Shown: in pieces, positions 35,263 through 47,455 of the stretch
Layout: each line of letters starts with the position of its first letter
Numbering within the stretch: position 1 is the first letter of the stretch
Source: Cryptomeria japonica
Taxonomy: Eukaryota > Streptophyta > Pinopsida > Cupressales > Cupressaceae
Reading direction: 5' to 3'
DNA: 64,000 nt
Assembly (NCBI RefSeq): GCF_030272615.1
Contig: NC_081408.1
Span: 623,346,383-623,410,382 of the forward strand
Translations under genes and position numbers: made by a program
Notes under the pieces: generated by a model
Told to the model about the DNA's origin: nothing
Databases searched by the model: none
Seen by the model: only the letters and a program-made list of their open reading frames with translations

Positions 35263-38200
35263 ATGCAGTCTATTGTTTCATTGATTGGAGAAACTTTAAC
35301 AGGAAAAGATACTTGGATGGAATGGCATAGAAAAATTGAAAACACTCTCATTTTTAATGATTTATGGTCTAAAATTTGTGATGGAAATGCCCAACCTACA
35401 ACACCAATTGATGCTAAAGAAAAAGAAATTTGGCAATATAAAAATTCCAAAGCTTTGGCTTTGATAAGAGCTTCTGTTAATGGAGATGTGTATCGACATA
35501 TACAAGGATGCACATTTGCATGGGAAGCCCTTCACAAATTAAAAGATTTATTTGATTCTCATTCAGAATTAGAGTTTATTCAGTTACAATTAAAATTGTT
35601 TAATCTTGAATTGAAAAATGGTGATGTTATGAGTTTGGCTTCTGAAATCATAGCTATAAAACATGATGTTGATGCTGCAGGTGGAAAAGTTGATATCTAT
35701 CTCACTGCTTTCATCAAGGCACTTCTTCCAACACATTCCGCTTATCTAGAGTCTCTTCAAGCAATTAATCAATTGAAAACCATTTCATTTGATAAATTGG
35801 TTGAAAAGTTAGCAGAACGTGAAAAAGCTTTTGGAAGGAAAATAGATAATACTACTGAAAATGTTTGTTTTGCTCATCAAAAAGAAAAATCTATCAATAA
35901 CATCTCTTCAAAGTATAGTTATAATGATAAAGGAAAAACTAGAGGTCAATGGAGGCAACATGATAATCAAAATGATAGGCAGTATTTATATTGTAAAAGA
36001 TGTGGTAGAAAAGGTAGTCATGAAGCACATGAATGTAAGCTCTCATGGGACAAGATAGAAAGTTTTAGAGAAAATTCATTTAAACAGAAAGATAAAACAA
36101 AAATGCACAGTGATGATAAAATTTCAGAGGATAAAATTTCAGGAGCAGCCCAATTTGCTTGTGACAGTGATAGTGATCAATATGTGCTTTCTGTTTCAGA
36201 TTTTACATCTAATTCCTCCTGGTATGATTCTTGGATCTTAGATACTGGAGCCACACAACATATGACATTTCAGCGTGATTGTTTTGAAGAATTTCATGAA
36301 GGTGCCTATGGTCCAATTTATTTAGCAGATAAATCTAGTCTGAAACCTCTTGGAAAAGGAACTATTCGATTTAAGTTGCCTAATCTTCAAGACCTTGTGC
36401 TTCATGATGTATTATTTATTCCAGAATTACAACGAAATTTGCTATCATTAGTATTGATTCGACAAAAAGGCTATTCTATTTTCTTAAAAGATGGGCAGGT
36501 TGTTGTAAGAAAAACATCTAACAATCAAATTGTTTTCACTGGGTGTAAAGATGGAAGATTATTAAAATTAAATGGTGTATCTACTTCTAAAATTTTTGCA
36601 TATCTTACTGAAGAAGAGAGTCTATCACCAAGCCTTTTATGGCATGCAAGATTGGGGCATATTAGTTATGATAGCATTCATACCATGCAAAAGAATGGTG
36701 TTGATGGTTTGCCATTTTTTTCTAAATCAATTGAAAAATGTGAAGCATGTATTCTTGCCAAACAACATAAAAATTCTTTTCCTCATTCCACCTGGAGAGC
36801 ACATAGAAAATTGCAACTCATTCATTCAGATTTGTGTGGGCCTTTACTAGTAACTTCTATTGGAGGATCTAAGTACTTTATGTTGTTTATTGATGATTAT
36901 AGTCGCATGACTTGGATTTATTTTTTGCAGCAAAAATCAGAGGCTTTTGACACTTTTAAAAGATTTCGTGTTATGATTGAAAATCAGGCTCAATGTCAAA
37001 TTGGTACTCTTCGAACAGATAATGGTGGAGAATTTACTTCTCTAATTTTTGAGGATTATCTTTGTCAAAATGGTATTCAGCATCATCTCACTATTCCCGG
37101 CACTCCTCAACAAAACGGTGTTGTTGAAAGAATGAATAGAACTATCATGAACATGGTTCGAGCAATGTTATATTTCAAAGGCATCAAGTTATATTTTTGG
37201 GCTGAAGCAGCAAGAACAACAGTCTATCTTCGCAATAGATCTCCATCATCTGCTCTTCACCAAACAACTCCATATGAGGTTTGGTTTGGTTATCCTCCAA
37301 CTATTTGACACCTTCGAATTTTTGGTTCTATTTGCTATGCTTTGATTCCTAAAGAAAAAAGGAATAAGTTGCATCATCATAGTTATAAGTGCATTTTTTT
37401 GGGCTATTCTGAAACTTCAAAAGTCTATAGATTATATGATGAAGTTCATAAAAAGTTTTTTATTGCTCGTGATGTTGTATTTTGTGAATCTTTCAAAAGT
37501 GATACACATATTGAAAATGAGTTAAAACAGCTTGATAAATTTGCCACATCTTCTCCTTGGATAGAAAATTCTTGTGAGATTTTACACTCTGGAGGAATGA
37601 ATACATGTGTAGAACCTGCATCTCAAGCTACCTCAACTCATGATGCTCCACCTCTTCATGTACCAGAAGAAGCCCCTTCTCATAGTGATGTTCTCACTAA
37701 TGATGAGCCTGACTCATTACCTCCCAATGAAGATTCTAATCTACAAATAGAAACATCTATTGTCCCACAAAAATCCTCTCATAGGTGGACCAAACAAGTT
37801 CAACAAACTTTGAAAGATTTGCGACCTGATGAAATAGGTAAAACAGGTACAAGAAGTTCTTATAAAGAAAGGCTACAAGCTCAATCTAATATTTCAGATA
37901 ACCTTGAGTCTATTGATGAGCTCAATCTTACAATCGACTCAACACCAAATTCCTATAAAGAAGCTCATCATATTTCATTTTGGAGGCAAGCTATGCAACA
38001 TGAGTATAATGCACTTTTGAATAATGGCACATGGGAGTTGGTTGATCCTCCTCTTTATTGTAAACCTATCAGTTGTAAGTGGATTTTTAGAAATAAATAT
38101 AATGCTGATGGTTCACTTGATAAACACAAAGCACGTCTTGTTGCCAAAGGTTATGCTCAAAAAGAGGGCATAGACTATGATGAAACATTTGCCCCTACAG

Positions 38201-39474
38201 CAAAATGGACTACTATTCGTGTTTTGTTGGCTTTAGCAGCCCAAAATGGTTGGAACATCCATCACATGGATGTTAAAACTGCATTCTTGAATGGTGATCT
38301 TAAAGAAATAGTATATATGACTCAACCTGAAGGCTTTGAAGTTCCTGGTAAAGAGGACAAGGTATGCAAGCTTATAAAATCATTGTATGGTTTAAAACAA
38401 GCCCCACGAGCCTGGTATGAAAAACTTACTGAGCATCTCTTGCAGTTGAATTTTCATCACTTTGAATTTGATGATGCAACGATTTTTGTTAAACAGATTG
38501 ATGGTACTATTGTCTATCTTATTGTTTATGTGGATGATTTATTTATCACTGGAACTAGTGAGGCTAATATTCAAAATGTAAAAGAAGGATTGCAGCAAGG
38601 TTTTGATATGACTGATTTGGGTCATCTTCATTACTATTTGGGAATTGAGGTGATTCAAAACCCCCAATCTATCTTCATCAGTCAACAAAAATATATTGGT
38701 GATCTTCTCAAAAAGTTTGGTATGGCTGATTGCAAGCCTCTCAGCACTCCTATGGAGCAAAATCTCAAACTTTCATCTAATGATTTCTCTGATTTGGTTG
38801 ATGCAACTTCTTATAGGCAACTAGTTGGCAGTTTGATTTATGCTACAACTACTCGACCTGATATTTCTTTTTCTGTTGGAGTTCTGTCACGATTTATGCA
38901 ACAACCTAGAGAAACTCATTGGTTAGCAGCCAAACGGGTTCTTCAATATCTACAGGGCACTCAAAACTATGGGCTTAAATACTCCAAGATATCTAAATTT
39001 TCTTTGCTTAGTTATTCAGATTCAGATTATGTAGGTGATATGGATGATGGAAAATCTACATCTGGTTACTTAATGTCTCTTGGTTCTGCTGTAATCTCTT
39101 GGAAATCTAAAAAACAACCAGTCCCAACTCTCTCTTCTGTAGAAGCAGAATATATAGCAGCATCTGAGGCAACTAGAGAAATCTTATGGCCTCGAAGAAT
39201 TCTTGCAGATTTGCAGGCACCACAAGCTTCTTCCACACCACTCTTTATTGACAATCAATCTACTATAAAAATGGCTAAGAACCCAGTGTTTCATGATCGT
39301 ACCAAACATATCAACACCAAGATTCATTTTATTCGGCACTATGTGAAAGATGGCAATATCTCCCTTCAATATTGTGCTACTACAGACCAACCTGCAGATA
39401 TACTTACCAAAGCATTGGGTCGTGTTAAGTTTGAAAAATTTCGTGAAATGATTGGTTTAACTCCTTCAGATTAA
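35263..39474 (+). CDS. Copia gag-pol polyprotein, one in-frame stop
   Basis: The first good ATG is at 35,263 (MQSIVSLIGETL). Domains in order: gag (to about residue 220); zinc knuckle CKRCGRKGSHEAHEC with one extra residue between Cys2 and His; protease WILDTGATQHM; integrase zinc finger (HARLGH ... CEACILAKQH) and core with IHSDLCGP, RTDNGGEF and GTPQQNGVVERMNR, so the Asp-Asp-Glu triad is intact; RT with HKARLVAKGYAQ, MDVKTAFLNGDL and the active site YVDDLFITG; RNase H with SYSDSDYVGD and LSSVEAEYIA; and the C-terminal ADILTKALG. The frame is open for about 1,400 codons except for a single TGA at 37,306-37,308, between integrase and RT, just before HLRIFGS. The stop is TAA at 39,472. All catalytic motifs are present, so the element lost autonomy recently, if at all. 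Confidence 0.93.
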
Positions 39475-39482
39475 GGGGGAGA

Positions 39483-39711
39483 TGTTAATGTATTAATCTT
39501 TAGGTTAAAACTTAGTAATTTTAGGTTAATTTTAGTTTTGTTTGATTTTATTAGTTTTTGTACAGTTATAACTTATTTGTTCCATCCGACAGTTTTTGTG
39601 TAACTGTGTAAACTGTTCGCTGCCTTTATTATGCAGCAAGTACTTCTTGAATACTAATCGAAAAGTGTTTCATTTTATTTTTGTCATTTCATTTACATTT
39701 CTGCCCTAACA
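39483..39711 (+). repeat. 3' LTR of the Copia element
   Basis: 229 bp. It is preceded by the polypurine tract AAGGGGGAGA (39,473-39,482) and followed by the target duplication TGGAAG, after which the TNL1 exon continues. Confidence 0.97.
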
Positions 39712-39773
39712 TGGAAGGACGCCCTTAATCGGATCTGCTCTCTCTCAGGCTGGTCCCTGGATATAACTGGAGG

Positions 39774-40590
39774 GTACGTAAATTACCCCACATTCTCCCG
39801 ATTTTTGTCTTTGATTAATGGCTCCACATCAGCTTAAAATCAGAATCCAGTCCACTTAGTGCAGACCATTTATAAATGTAAGTATTGATTTTTTTTATTG
39901 GTCTCTACAAGCTGTCTTTTAGATTCACAAACCAGTTAAAATTAGATTTTCTCTGGCATCTTTCTTGTCGACAATAAACACTTCGATTTTCTTCAATAAA
40001 TCCTTTTAATTTTCTCTAGAGTTTTTTACCCCTGATTGTCTAGCATGGTGGATAGTGGATACGCTTTTTAGTTATTAGTTTGTTAAATTTCATTCCACTT
40101 TTGCCGATTTGGTCACATATAAAACAGTTACAATTATTTTCTGATAGAAGATTTTATATATTCAATATATAAGTACAAGGCTATATTGATATTTCTTTCA
40201 TTAAAAGCAATAAACTGAAGATACCTATTCTGCCAGAATTAGTGAATCTTGATAAATGAAATAATTGAAACATGTCATCAATAAGTGCTTCTAATTCAAT
40301 TTGGAATGTTGAATTTTCAAAAGACAGTTAAAAATATAAATTAGATTTACTTTTGAATTGCATAATTTTTGTGTGTGAAATTCCAATCTTATCCTTTCTG
40401 ATGTTCGACTTAATAGACTTATTTATAATCATTTAACTTTACCAATAGCTCAAAAACCCTACGAACATGTTAATATACAGTCAAATGTATAAACCAGATT
40501 TACTTGTTAATTGCACTCTTGTGGACTGTGGACGTTAATGCATTCATTTCTTTCTTGTTTGTTCGTTGTCACTAACTTGGCCATTGGCAG
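39774..40590 (+). other. intron 1 of TNL1
   Basis: Donor GTACGT at 39,774, acceptor TTGGCAG at 40,584-40,590. Phase 2, as in TNL2. No embedded feature is seen in its 817 bp. Confidence 0.75.
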
Positions 40591-41068
40591 CTTCGAAGCT
40601 CAGCTAGTAAAGCTGATGGTGGACGACATATTGAAGGCATTGGAATACACGGTGGCAGTGAACGACATAACCAAGACATCGGACAGAGAGCCGTTGGAAA
40701 TTGGCAAGTACCCAGCTGGTGGATTGCAAACCTTACAAAAAGTTCTCATTAACCAATTTGATTCAGCCGGAAAGGTAGTTAAAGAGCAGAAAATGTGGTT
40801 AAAGATGAAGCAGGAGATAGGGATGAACGGCATAAAGAGGACATGGAATAGATTTCCGTCGGAAGCTGCGAAGCTCCCAGCGGGATTGGAAACTATGAAA
40901 GATGCTCTCAAGTCAATTCAGCCGAAAGCCGTTGTAAAAGTTTCAATTTACCCGAAAAAAATGTTTAAAGGTAAACACGCATTCAGTGCTAAAATGGAAC
41001 TGATTGATCTTTCAACTCCCCTCCAACAGCTAAAGAGTTCAAATCGCCTTAAAAAAATCTTTTCATAG

Positions 41069-44000
41069 CTATATATGTTTTTAATGTCGCAGACAGAAAT
41101 TATGGCACTGTAGTTTTTGTTTCAGAAACAATATTACTTAGAAGTGCTGAACATTTTACACAAGATGCTAATGCTTTGGCGTGAAAAAAATCATCTAGTT
41201 TAATGCAAGGCCTGCTTAGTTATGATGCCACCAAGATATCTTACTAATGGGTGCAGATCGACCGACATGCAACAAAGTGAATATTGCTCGGACGAGATGG
41301 AGAACATATTCTGTTTCCGAGGCAAAGTCAATGAGGAGAGCAAATTGTATGCATCTCTATTCTGGCAACAAGGAAATCTGCACTGGCCTTAAATAATTGT
41401 ACATTCAATTTGTTTTTTCCGTGTATTTAGGCCAACCAATTTGTTGTTTAAGATAATCCTGTTTTCCCAAGGTAGTTTTTGTCTTTCAATTCTTATGACT
41501 CTCTAAGCTTGAATTCTGTACCAAAATACATGTTATAAGCGGCATGGTTATGGCAAAAAAATATCAAGTTTATTCAAGGGGTATGTATGCCTGGCTTGAA
41601 CAAGTCTGTGATGGTCAAAGATGTATATACATATTATTTGTTGTTTAGTTTTGAGTTCATGTTTTTTTTTAATTCCTGAAGCCGTCCATCATATAATAGA
41701 TGAAAACATGTTATTCGTCGTTTAGTTTTGGATTCATGCACAGACAGCTAGCATACAAAATTTCTGAAGCCGTCCATCATAACATAGATGATTTTTTTCT
41801 TATTTCTGCAGTATCCACAACAACCTCTTCTATGCAGCAAAACTGATGATATCCATGCCTGTTTTAAGAACTTGATTCTCCCTTACCATGTTGATCTCTA
41901 TGTTGTTCCATCTGTTGCCACTCTGAAAGTTTTGTAGTTTAGAATTAGCTTTAAAAGCTCTGAGCTGAACCTGTAAATCATCTAAGGTCTTCTTGAGCTC
42001 AAAGTTAGCCTCAAGAGCAGAGCAGATTAAAGAAAAAGGGTTTGTAAAGAGAATTTAGCACATATAATCATGGCCACAGATTCGAGAAGGCAACCAAACA
42101 TTAGAATTTTCAAAGATGCTTAAGGGTGATGTGTCTGAATGTTTGAGAAATAATGTTGTGAAATGGAGAGAGCCCAAGAAGAGCAGTTCTCCAGTTTTGG
42201 ATTATGTTGAGAAATTACGTCTTAATATGACTATAAAGCAGCATGGCATATCTTTATATCATGTTCTGTTCTTCTTTCAATTCTTGTTTGCTCTTATTTA
42301 ATCCCCCTTTTACTTTGTACAATTCTGCACATATTTACCTCACCATAGTCCTAATCTCCATACTCTTGATCCATTTTTAAATATCTGCATTCTTCTATTC
42401 TAAATTATTTCACATGGGAGCATCTCACACAATAGATGTAATCTACAATTAGATTTTTAAAAATTTAAATTGCTATCTTCATTATTATTTCTCATAGCCA
42501 TTAGAAGCTCACTTGGTACAAATTTGTGTGATGATTTATTATATCTTAATCAATTGTCATTCAAAGTTTTAAACTACTAAAAAGAATTCATAGAAATATT
42601 AATTATTTTACATTAGAAACTTAATTTAAAATATTGTACACTTGTAAAGCTAATTGCCTTTTACAAGGTTCAAAGGGTTTGATTGAAGAGAATATGAAGT
42701 CTCACTATTCAACAATCTCTCCTTAGCACTAACAATCCTTAGATATCAATAGAGTACTAATAGAAATAGAAGCATAACATAGTTAAAATATTAAAATTCA
42801 AATTTCCAATGTTATCCTTTCTTCATAATTATTAGGCATTGACTTAGTATAAAGCATGTATTATATTTTTTTATGTCTTCATATTTAAGTGCATTCATAA
42901 TAACATTAATTCATGTTCTATCTCATCCAATTACCATTCGAAATCCTAAACCAAGAAAGAGATTTCATTGGAATGTTAATTTTGCAATAAAATCTTACTT
43001 TAAAACTTTGTACACTAGACTAAGTTATTTACTAGATCTCCCAAGGTCAAAAAGTTCACTATTTAATAAAGTTGACTAAAGAGTGTGAAATATCACAATT
43101 CAACAATCTCCCTAGGGAATTTCTAAGCACCATCAATCCAAACTATTTAATTTCAATTTACATCATGGTTTTCATGGAAGGGTAAACATTTTATTTGTTG
43201 TTAATTTCCTAAAGAAAATTTGGTTCATAGGCTTTATCCCTCCCATGTATTACTACTTTTATTTAGGTTAATTTGGTTCTTATTTGTATAATTTTATTTA
43301 ATTAGGTATTTTTTTATAATTTTAATGAATCCACTTGATTTTGCACTCTAACATTTTGGCAAAGAGTTTACATCACTACGTTTTAGGTTTTATAGATTAT
43401 CATTTATATATCTTCCTAATGTTTGTGTTCCCGGTCTACCATTAATTTGTCATTCTAGGGTTTATACCTCATTTTGTGACTTTCATTCTTGCTGATCCTA
43501 CCCACCATTAGATACCTTATTATGGATTCATTTTAAAATCTAATATCTAACTAATATTTATGATTTTTAAATATAAAATAGTTTTCTTTAATAAGCCATA
43601 TCACATTGTTTATGCCACAACCTACTTGGGATCTTATTCCTCCTTTGAGAAGGGGTACTCATTCAAACCTTACTATGGCTATCCACTATAATGATATTAA
43701 ATTATTCTCATATGTTAATGTTGATATTGAACTATTATTTCAAGTTTGTCTATAGATTCTTCTTGTGTACAATGTCATTACCAATGTGGAAAAACTTACT
43801 TAATGTTTTATAATATTTTGATAATATGGTTTATCTCATTATATATTAACTATTTATCATCCTTTTATGGTTATGAGAGTTAGTTAATTATTGTGTTCCT
43901 CTTGATAGGTATTAGATCCTTTAAATAATATTTGAGTCATCAATGAAAGTAGTATGATCTAATTGGATCTACTTTGACTCAATGTTTACCATGTTTGATC

Positions 44001-44120
44001 TACTTATGTAATAATTTCATGGGTAAATAAAGATGCACTTTTACATATTTACTTGATATGTGTTATTAATTTTATTCACTATTTTAAATATTTATTTTAT
44101 CAAATAAACGAATATGTAAA
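41069..44120. other. intergenic DNA between TNL1 and the second TIR copy
   Basis: Mostly AT-rich. Two short coding-like remnants can be read but not named: a 66-codon minus-strand frame within about 41,815-42,030 with a heptad-like segment (ALEANFELKKTLDDLQ), and 42,116-42,240 on the plus strand (SPVLDYVEKLRLNM), which faintly resembles the linker after a Gypsy integrase. A 3-element repeat AGCCGTCCATCATA occurs near 41,680 and 41,770. No NB-ARC remnant was found here. Confidence 0.5.
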
Positions 44121-44138
44121 ACAAAACTAACAAGAAAA

Positions 44139-44376
44139 CCCCCACCAAATAGACCATTGGTTTGTGTCTTCGGTAGGTGGTGTTGGCTCTCCTTTTTTGT
44201 GTCCTTGGTTTTTGGTTTAGTTTTTTGGAGTTTGTAGTGTTTGGTTGCCAATTGGTTTTGGTTCTTTTGTGTTAGCTGGGTCTTTAGTTGGGTGCTCACC
44301 CCTTGTGAGTTTTTTTATTTTTGTTCTATGGCACTTATGTAATGGTTCATTCCTCTCCCATTTTTATCTAATCAGA
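44139..44376 (+). mobile_element. 5'-truncated LINE-like 3' end with 18-bp target duplication
   Basis: 238 bp of G/T-rich sequence ending CTCCCATTTTTATCTAATCA is flanked by a perfect 18-bp direct repeat ACAAAACTAACAAGAAAA (44,121-44,138 and 44,377-44,394). A long, exact target duplication around a short 3' fragment is the signature of target-primed LINE insertion. The ending resembles that of the fragment at 46.4-46.9 kb. Confidence 0.7.
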
Positions 44377-44394
44377 ACAAAACTAACAAGAAAA

Positions 44395-44773
44395 AAAATT
44401 AAAAAAATTAAAACATTGTTCAATAAATCTTTATAAAAAAATAAAAATCATGATAATATTCAATTTAGAAGAAATTATATGTAAAAAAATATTATACTCC
44501 AAATACTAACTAATAAAATATTATTTTTGATGTAATTACTAAGAAAAGCTAAGCCTTATTAAAGAATCCAAAAAACAAATGAACAAAATTAAACTATTGG
44601 AATATCCACAATAAAACAAAAAGGAATTGTAATGTTCACACCCTACAAACAATTACATCCTTTTCCATGTCACAAGAAGACAACTTGAATATGTGTTTTG
44701 ATGGCTTGTGCATATATTTCATTGGGACTCCTTCCTACCTATTAATATTTTCTCCTTCTATTCGAACTCTAAA
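44395..44773 (+). promoter_or_regulatory. duplicated 5' flank of the TIR pseudogene
   Basis: Collinear with 33,890-34,423 upstream of TNL1 (AAGCCTTATTAAAGAATCCA, AATTGTAATGTTC, ATTACATCCTTTTCCATGTC, AAGAAGACAACTTGAATA). It is diverged and is listed to document the size of the segmental copy. Confidence 0.55.
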
Positions 44774-45213
44774 ATGGATGGATTCCACTCACCCTTAACA
44801 ACTATCACAAAATTTTCCTCAAACAAAAGAGATTTGGCATGTTTCTAAGTTTCAAGGGAAAAGATGTGAGGAAGGTTCTAGCTAATTATCTCTTTGAAGG
44901 TATTTCCTCACCAAGATTGAACTTGTCTATAGATAACTATCAATTGAGGAGGGTGAAATAATTAATTCAATCTTTCAAAGAGTGGTTAGAGTAGTATCAT
45001 ACACATTCACATGTTGTCTCATGGAGGTTGCCTTAATGTTGGCATCTATTAGGTTAGTAATTCTTCCATTTTTTGAGTGAAGCCAACTCATACAAGACAC
45101 CCTAATGATAATTCCAATTCATATAATTTTTTTTTCTAAAATATTATGCCCATTTAGATTGATACCAACAAGGAGAAATCAATGGGTGGAAGGATACTCT
45201 TCATTGTTGGAAT
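44774..45213 (+). pseudogene. third TIR exon copy, decayed
   Basis: ATG 44,774 (MDGF) followed by sequence collinear with TNL1/TNL2 exon 1. GGAAAAGATGTGAGGAAGGT matches the RGKDVRK codons. The later blocks ATAGATAACTATCAATTGAG, GAGGTTGCCTTAATGTTGGC, AATTCTTCC(A)TTTTTT and GGAGAAATCAATGGGTGGAA match the DSYQL, EAALML, IPLF and GEIDGW regions. Several stops, indels and a deletion around the GYASSAW region make it non-functional. The homology ends near 45,207, where the TNL2 exon would continue NALQQIC; a TGTTGGAATATTAT sequence follows instead. Confidence 0.8.
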
Positions 45214-46376
45214 ATTATTCTCCCACCTACACAATTTTTTTCTTTTAGTTATTTAGTTTTAGTTTTTGGCTTTCTTTATAATAATGCAATTTTTGTATGA
45301 TAAGTTTCTAGAAGTATTTAGATGTATCTAATACCTCTATGTAACTAGGCAATTGTATTCATTCAACATTAGTTAATGTGATCTATGATAATTTGATTGG
45401 TATGTGGAATCATCATCCTTAATTAACAACATGACATTAGAGTAGTTTTCAAAAGCACATATCATTTCAATTTGGATTCTTGATTCTTTCAATTTAAAAG
45501 AATATGTTCTCTAGTTTCCAATAGATTTTTTCTTGCTCAGAGGAGACCTATTGTTTCCAAGCAACAAATCTTGATTTTCATTTTGGTTTTAATCATTGGA
45601 ATAGGAGATATTTCTTAATGTGGGGATTGATATCCTTTTTTCTCTCTCTTATGGCACATTCCTTATACTTTTGGGATAGAAGTAGTCCTTGGGGGGTCAC
45701 ATTGAGTTCTCCATATATCCTTCTTTCATTAATGAATTTATTGTATATTATCTCTTTTGGAGATGAGTATATATTCTCCATTTCTTTGGTTATGAGCTCT
45801 CTAGATTGCACTAGTTTGTATGTGGGTAGATCATCAGACCTTGTAGATAGGATCCATTTATGCATCCATCTATTATGAGAGATTGTATTGGGTTTCTATA
45901 GAATCCATCCCTTGATAATCAAGACCTAAATATTAATGTGAGATTCATGATATCTTTTAACTAATCACGATTGTATTCTCATAGTTGTCATCATTTTATC
46001 TTAGTAAATTGAGCTAAATACACATTCCTTTGCAATTTTCTTCTAAATGTATCTTGCTCCTCAAGAAATATTTTGTAGATGATTTATTATCAATTCATCT
46101 AAATGATGTCTCTTTTGTTCTCCTTGATCTCTTTCACTATCATATCTATCAGTTGTTTAAATTGTTTAAGTTCTCTTTCATTCCTATTTTGATAATTCTA
46201 CTTCTCTAAATGCATATGTCATGGGTTCACATCATTTCCTCATATAGTTTTGTGCATACTCTCTTTGATATTATTTTTGTTGCTTTTAATTTTAAAAATT
46301 TAACAATGGGATAGGCATACATATAAAATTATACAAAAACATATTAATCAAAAAGATAAATCAACTTATAAATTTA

Positions 46377-46933
46377 ACCATGAGTTTGGTCTCCTGCTAG
46401 TCCTATTGAGATGGATTTTGCTACGAGTTTTACTGGAGATTTCTCTTGACATTGGAAGGTTGTGGTTGGAGGATTTTATCTTGTCAAAGGCCTTTATTTG
46501 ACAGTTGTTCTGGCTCATGGATTTAGATATGTGAATGTTGTTTTGCCTAGTCACTAGTAAGAGCTTTTGCTGCTAATTGCAAGGTCTTCTTCTTTGTCTT
46601 TGGGTTTTCTTAGGAGTTCTTCTTGGTTATTTTTCACCCTTTCTTTAGCTATTGTTGTGATAGTTTAAGGTGTTCTCTCTATTAAAAGGATTTAGGTTTT
46701 GTTTCAAAACTTGGTGTTCTACTCAATAGTTTTGAAAGAAAAGTCTTAGGTCTAATTTGGGACTCTTCTTTCTTGCTAGTTTTTTTCTCTAGTTAAAAGC
46801 TTCTCATTAGTTTCATTACTCATTAGACTCATTGTTCTTTCCTTTTGGATGTCTCGCTTCTTATGGTTTTGATTTTCACCTTAATGGCTATGTTATAAAG
46901 GGTTTTGGGCCCTCTCCTACTTTTCCTAATCAA
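46377..46933 (+). mobile_element. LINE-like 3' fragment
   Basis: T/G-rich sequence ending CCCTCTCCTACTTTTCCTAATC, much like the end of the 44.1-kb fragment. It is flanked by AACTTATAAATTTA (46,363-46,376) and AACTTATAATTTA (46,934-46,946), a probable decayed target duplication. No intact reverse transcriptase. Confidence 0.45.
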
Positions 46934-47324
46934 AACTTATAATTTATTGTAATGATACAACATGAAAAATTAAATATAAATAACTTAAAACAATTTTTTT
47001 TTATAATATTGACTAATAAATAACTATTAACTGACACATTGTTGGTTTATGACGTATAATATAAGGTGTATCTCCATAACATTACATGTCATTTGAAAGA
47101 AGAAAAAATAAATTTTGATTTTATAATATAAATAATTTTTTTTTATAAGAATCTATGGGTGAAGATTTTATTCTATTGTACACTATCTTACATTTTAATT
47201 GCAAAAGGAAAAGTTCCATGTGTGCGTGTGAAAAGGGGCAAAAATATACTTTCTATATGGATCTTCTTGTATTGAAAAAAACACATTATCCTACTATTGT
47301 TGTGAAAGAAGAACATAGTGTATA

Positions 47325-47455
47325 AGTATAAAATATATCTCTATGTGTATGGGGTGTAAGCGAATAATAGTATACATCTCTATGTGTATGGGGTGTAAGT
47401 GAATAATAGTATACATCTCTATGCGTATGGGGTATATACATGAATATTAATTTAT
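47325..47455. repeat. minisatellite, 45-bp unit, ~3 copies
   Basis: The unit contains CATCTCTATGTGTATGGGGT, then GTAAGTGAATAATAGTAT. Units are nearly identical, so it arose recently. The minus-strand open frame across it (HTHRDVYYYSLTP repeats) is a by-product of the repeat. Confidence 0.85.

Larger units (their letters stand above)
34877..39711 (+). mobile_element. Ty1/Copia LTR retrotransposon inserted in the TIR exon of TNL1
   Basis: A 4,835-bp element with 228/229-bp LTRs (TGTTAATG ... CCCTAACA) in the same orientation as TNL1. It is flanked by TGGAAG on both sides (34,871-34,876 and 39,712-39,717), a 6-bp target duplication where 5 bp is usual. The two LTRs differ by four transitions and one 1-bp indel, so it is young. 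Integrase precedes RT, the Copia order. Removing the element and one TGGAAG restores a TIR exon frame that matches TNL2. Confidence 0.97.
34424..41068 (+). pseudogene. TNL1: TIR-only remnant of a TIR-NBS-LRR gene, split by a Copia insertion
   Basis: Exon 1 starts at ATG 34,424 (MDGF, the same start as TNL2) and encodes a TIR domain: FDVFLSFRGKDVRKTL, KVFLDSYQLKRGEI, IPIFSKGYASSAWCLREA (the Glu after WCL is the TIR NADase position), LIIPLFY. It is interrupted at 34,876 by the Copia element and resumes at 39,712, ending at the donor GTACGT (39,774). Exon 2 (40,591-41,068) begins FEAQLVKLMVDDILKALEY, as in TNL2, and reaches the linker GKYPAGGLQTLQ ... AGKVVK. Instead of a P-loop it then repeats a similar linker (AAKLPAGLETMKDALKS) and ends in a basic tail at TAG 41,066. 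NB-ARC and LRR are absent. Before the Copia insertion this could have encoded a TIR-linker protein; now the mRNA would end inside the retroelement. Confidence 0.85.

Noticed and set aside
37306-37308. Programmed stop between integrase and RT of the Copia element
   Set aside because: Copia elements normally have one uninterrupted frame here; a single point mutation is simpler. It would become interesting only if shared by other copies.
41251-41392. Small ORF after TNL1 exon 2 as an NB-ARC remnant
   Set aside because: No P-loop, kinase-2 or other NB-ARC motif can be read in any frame.
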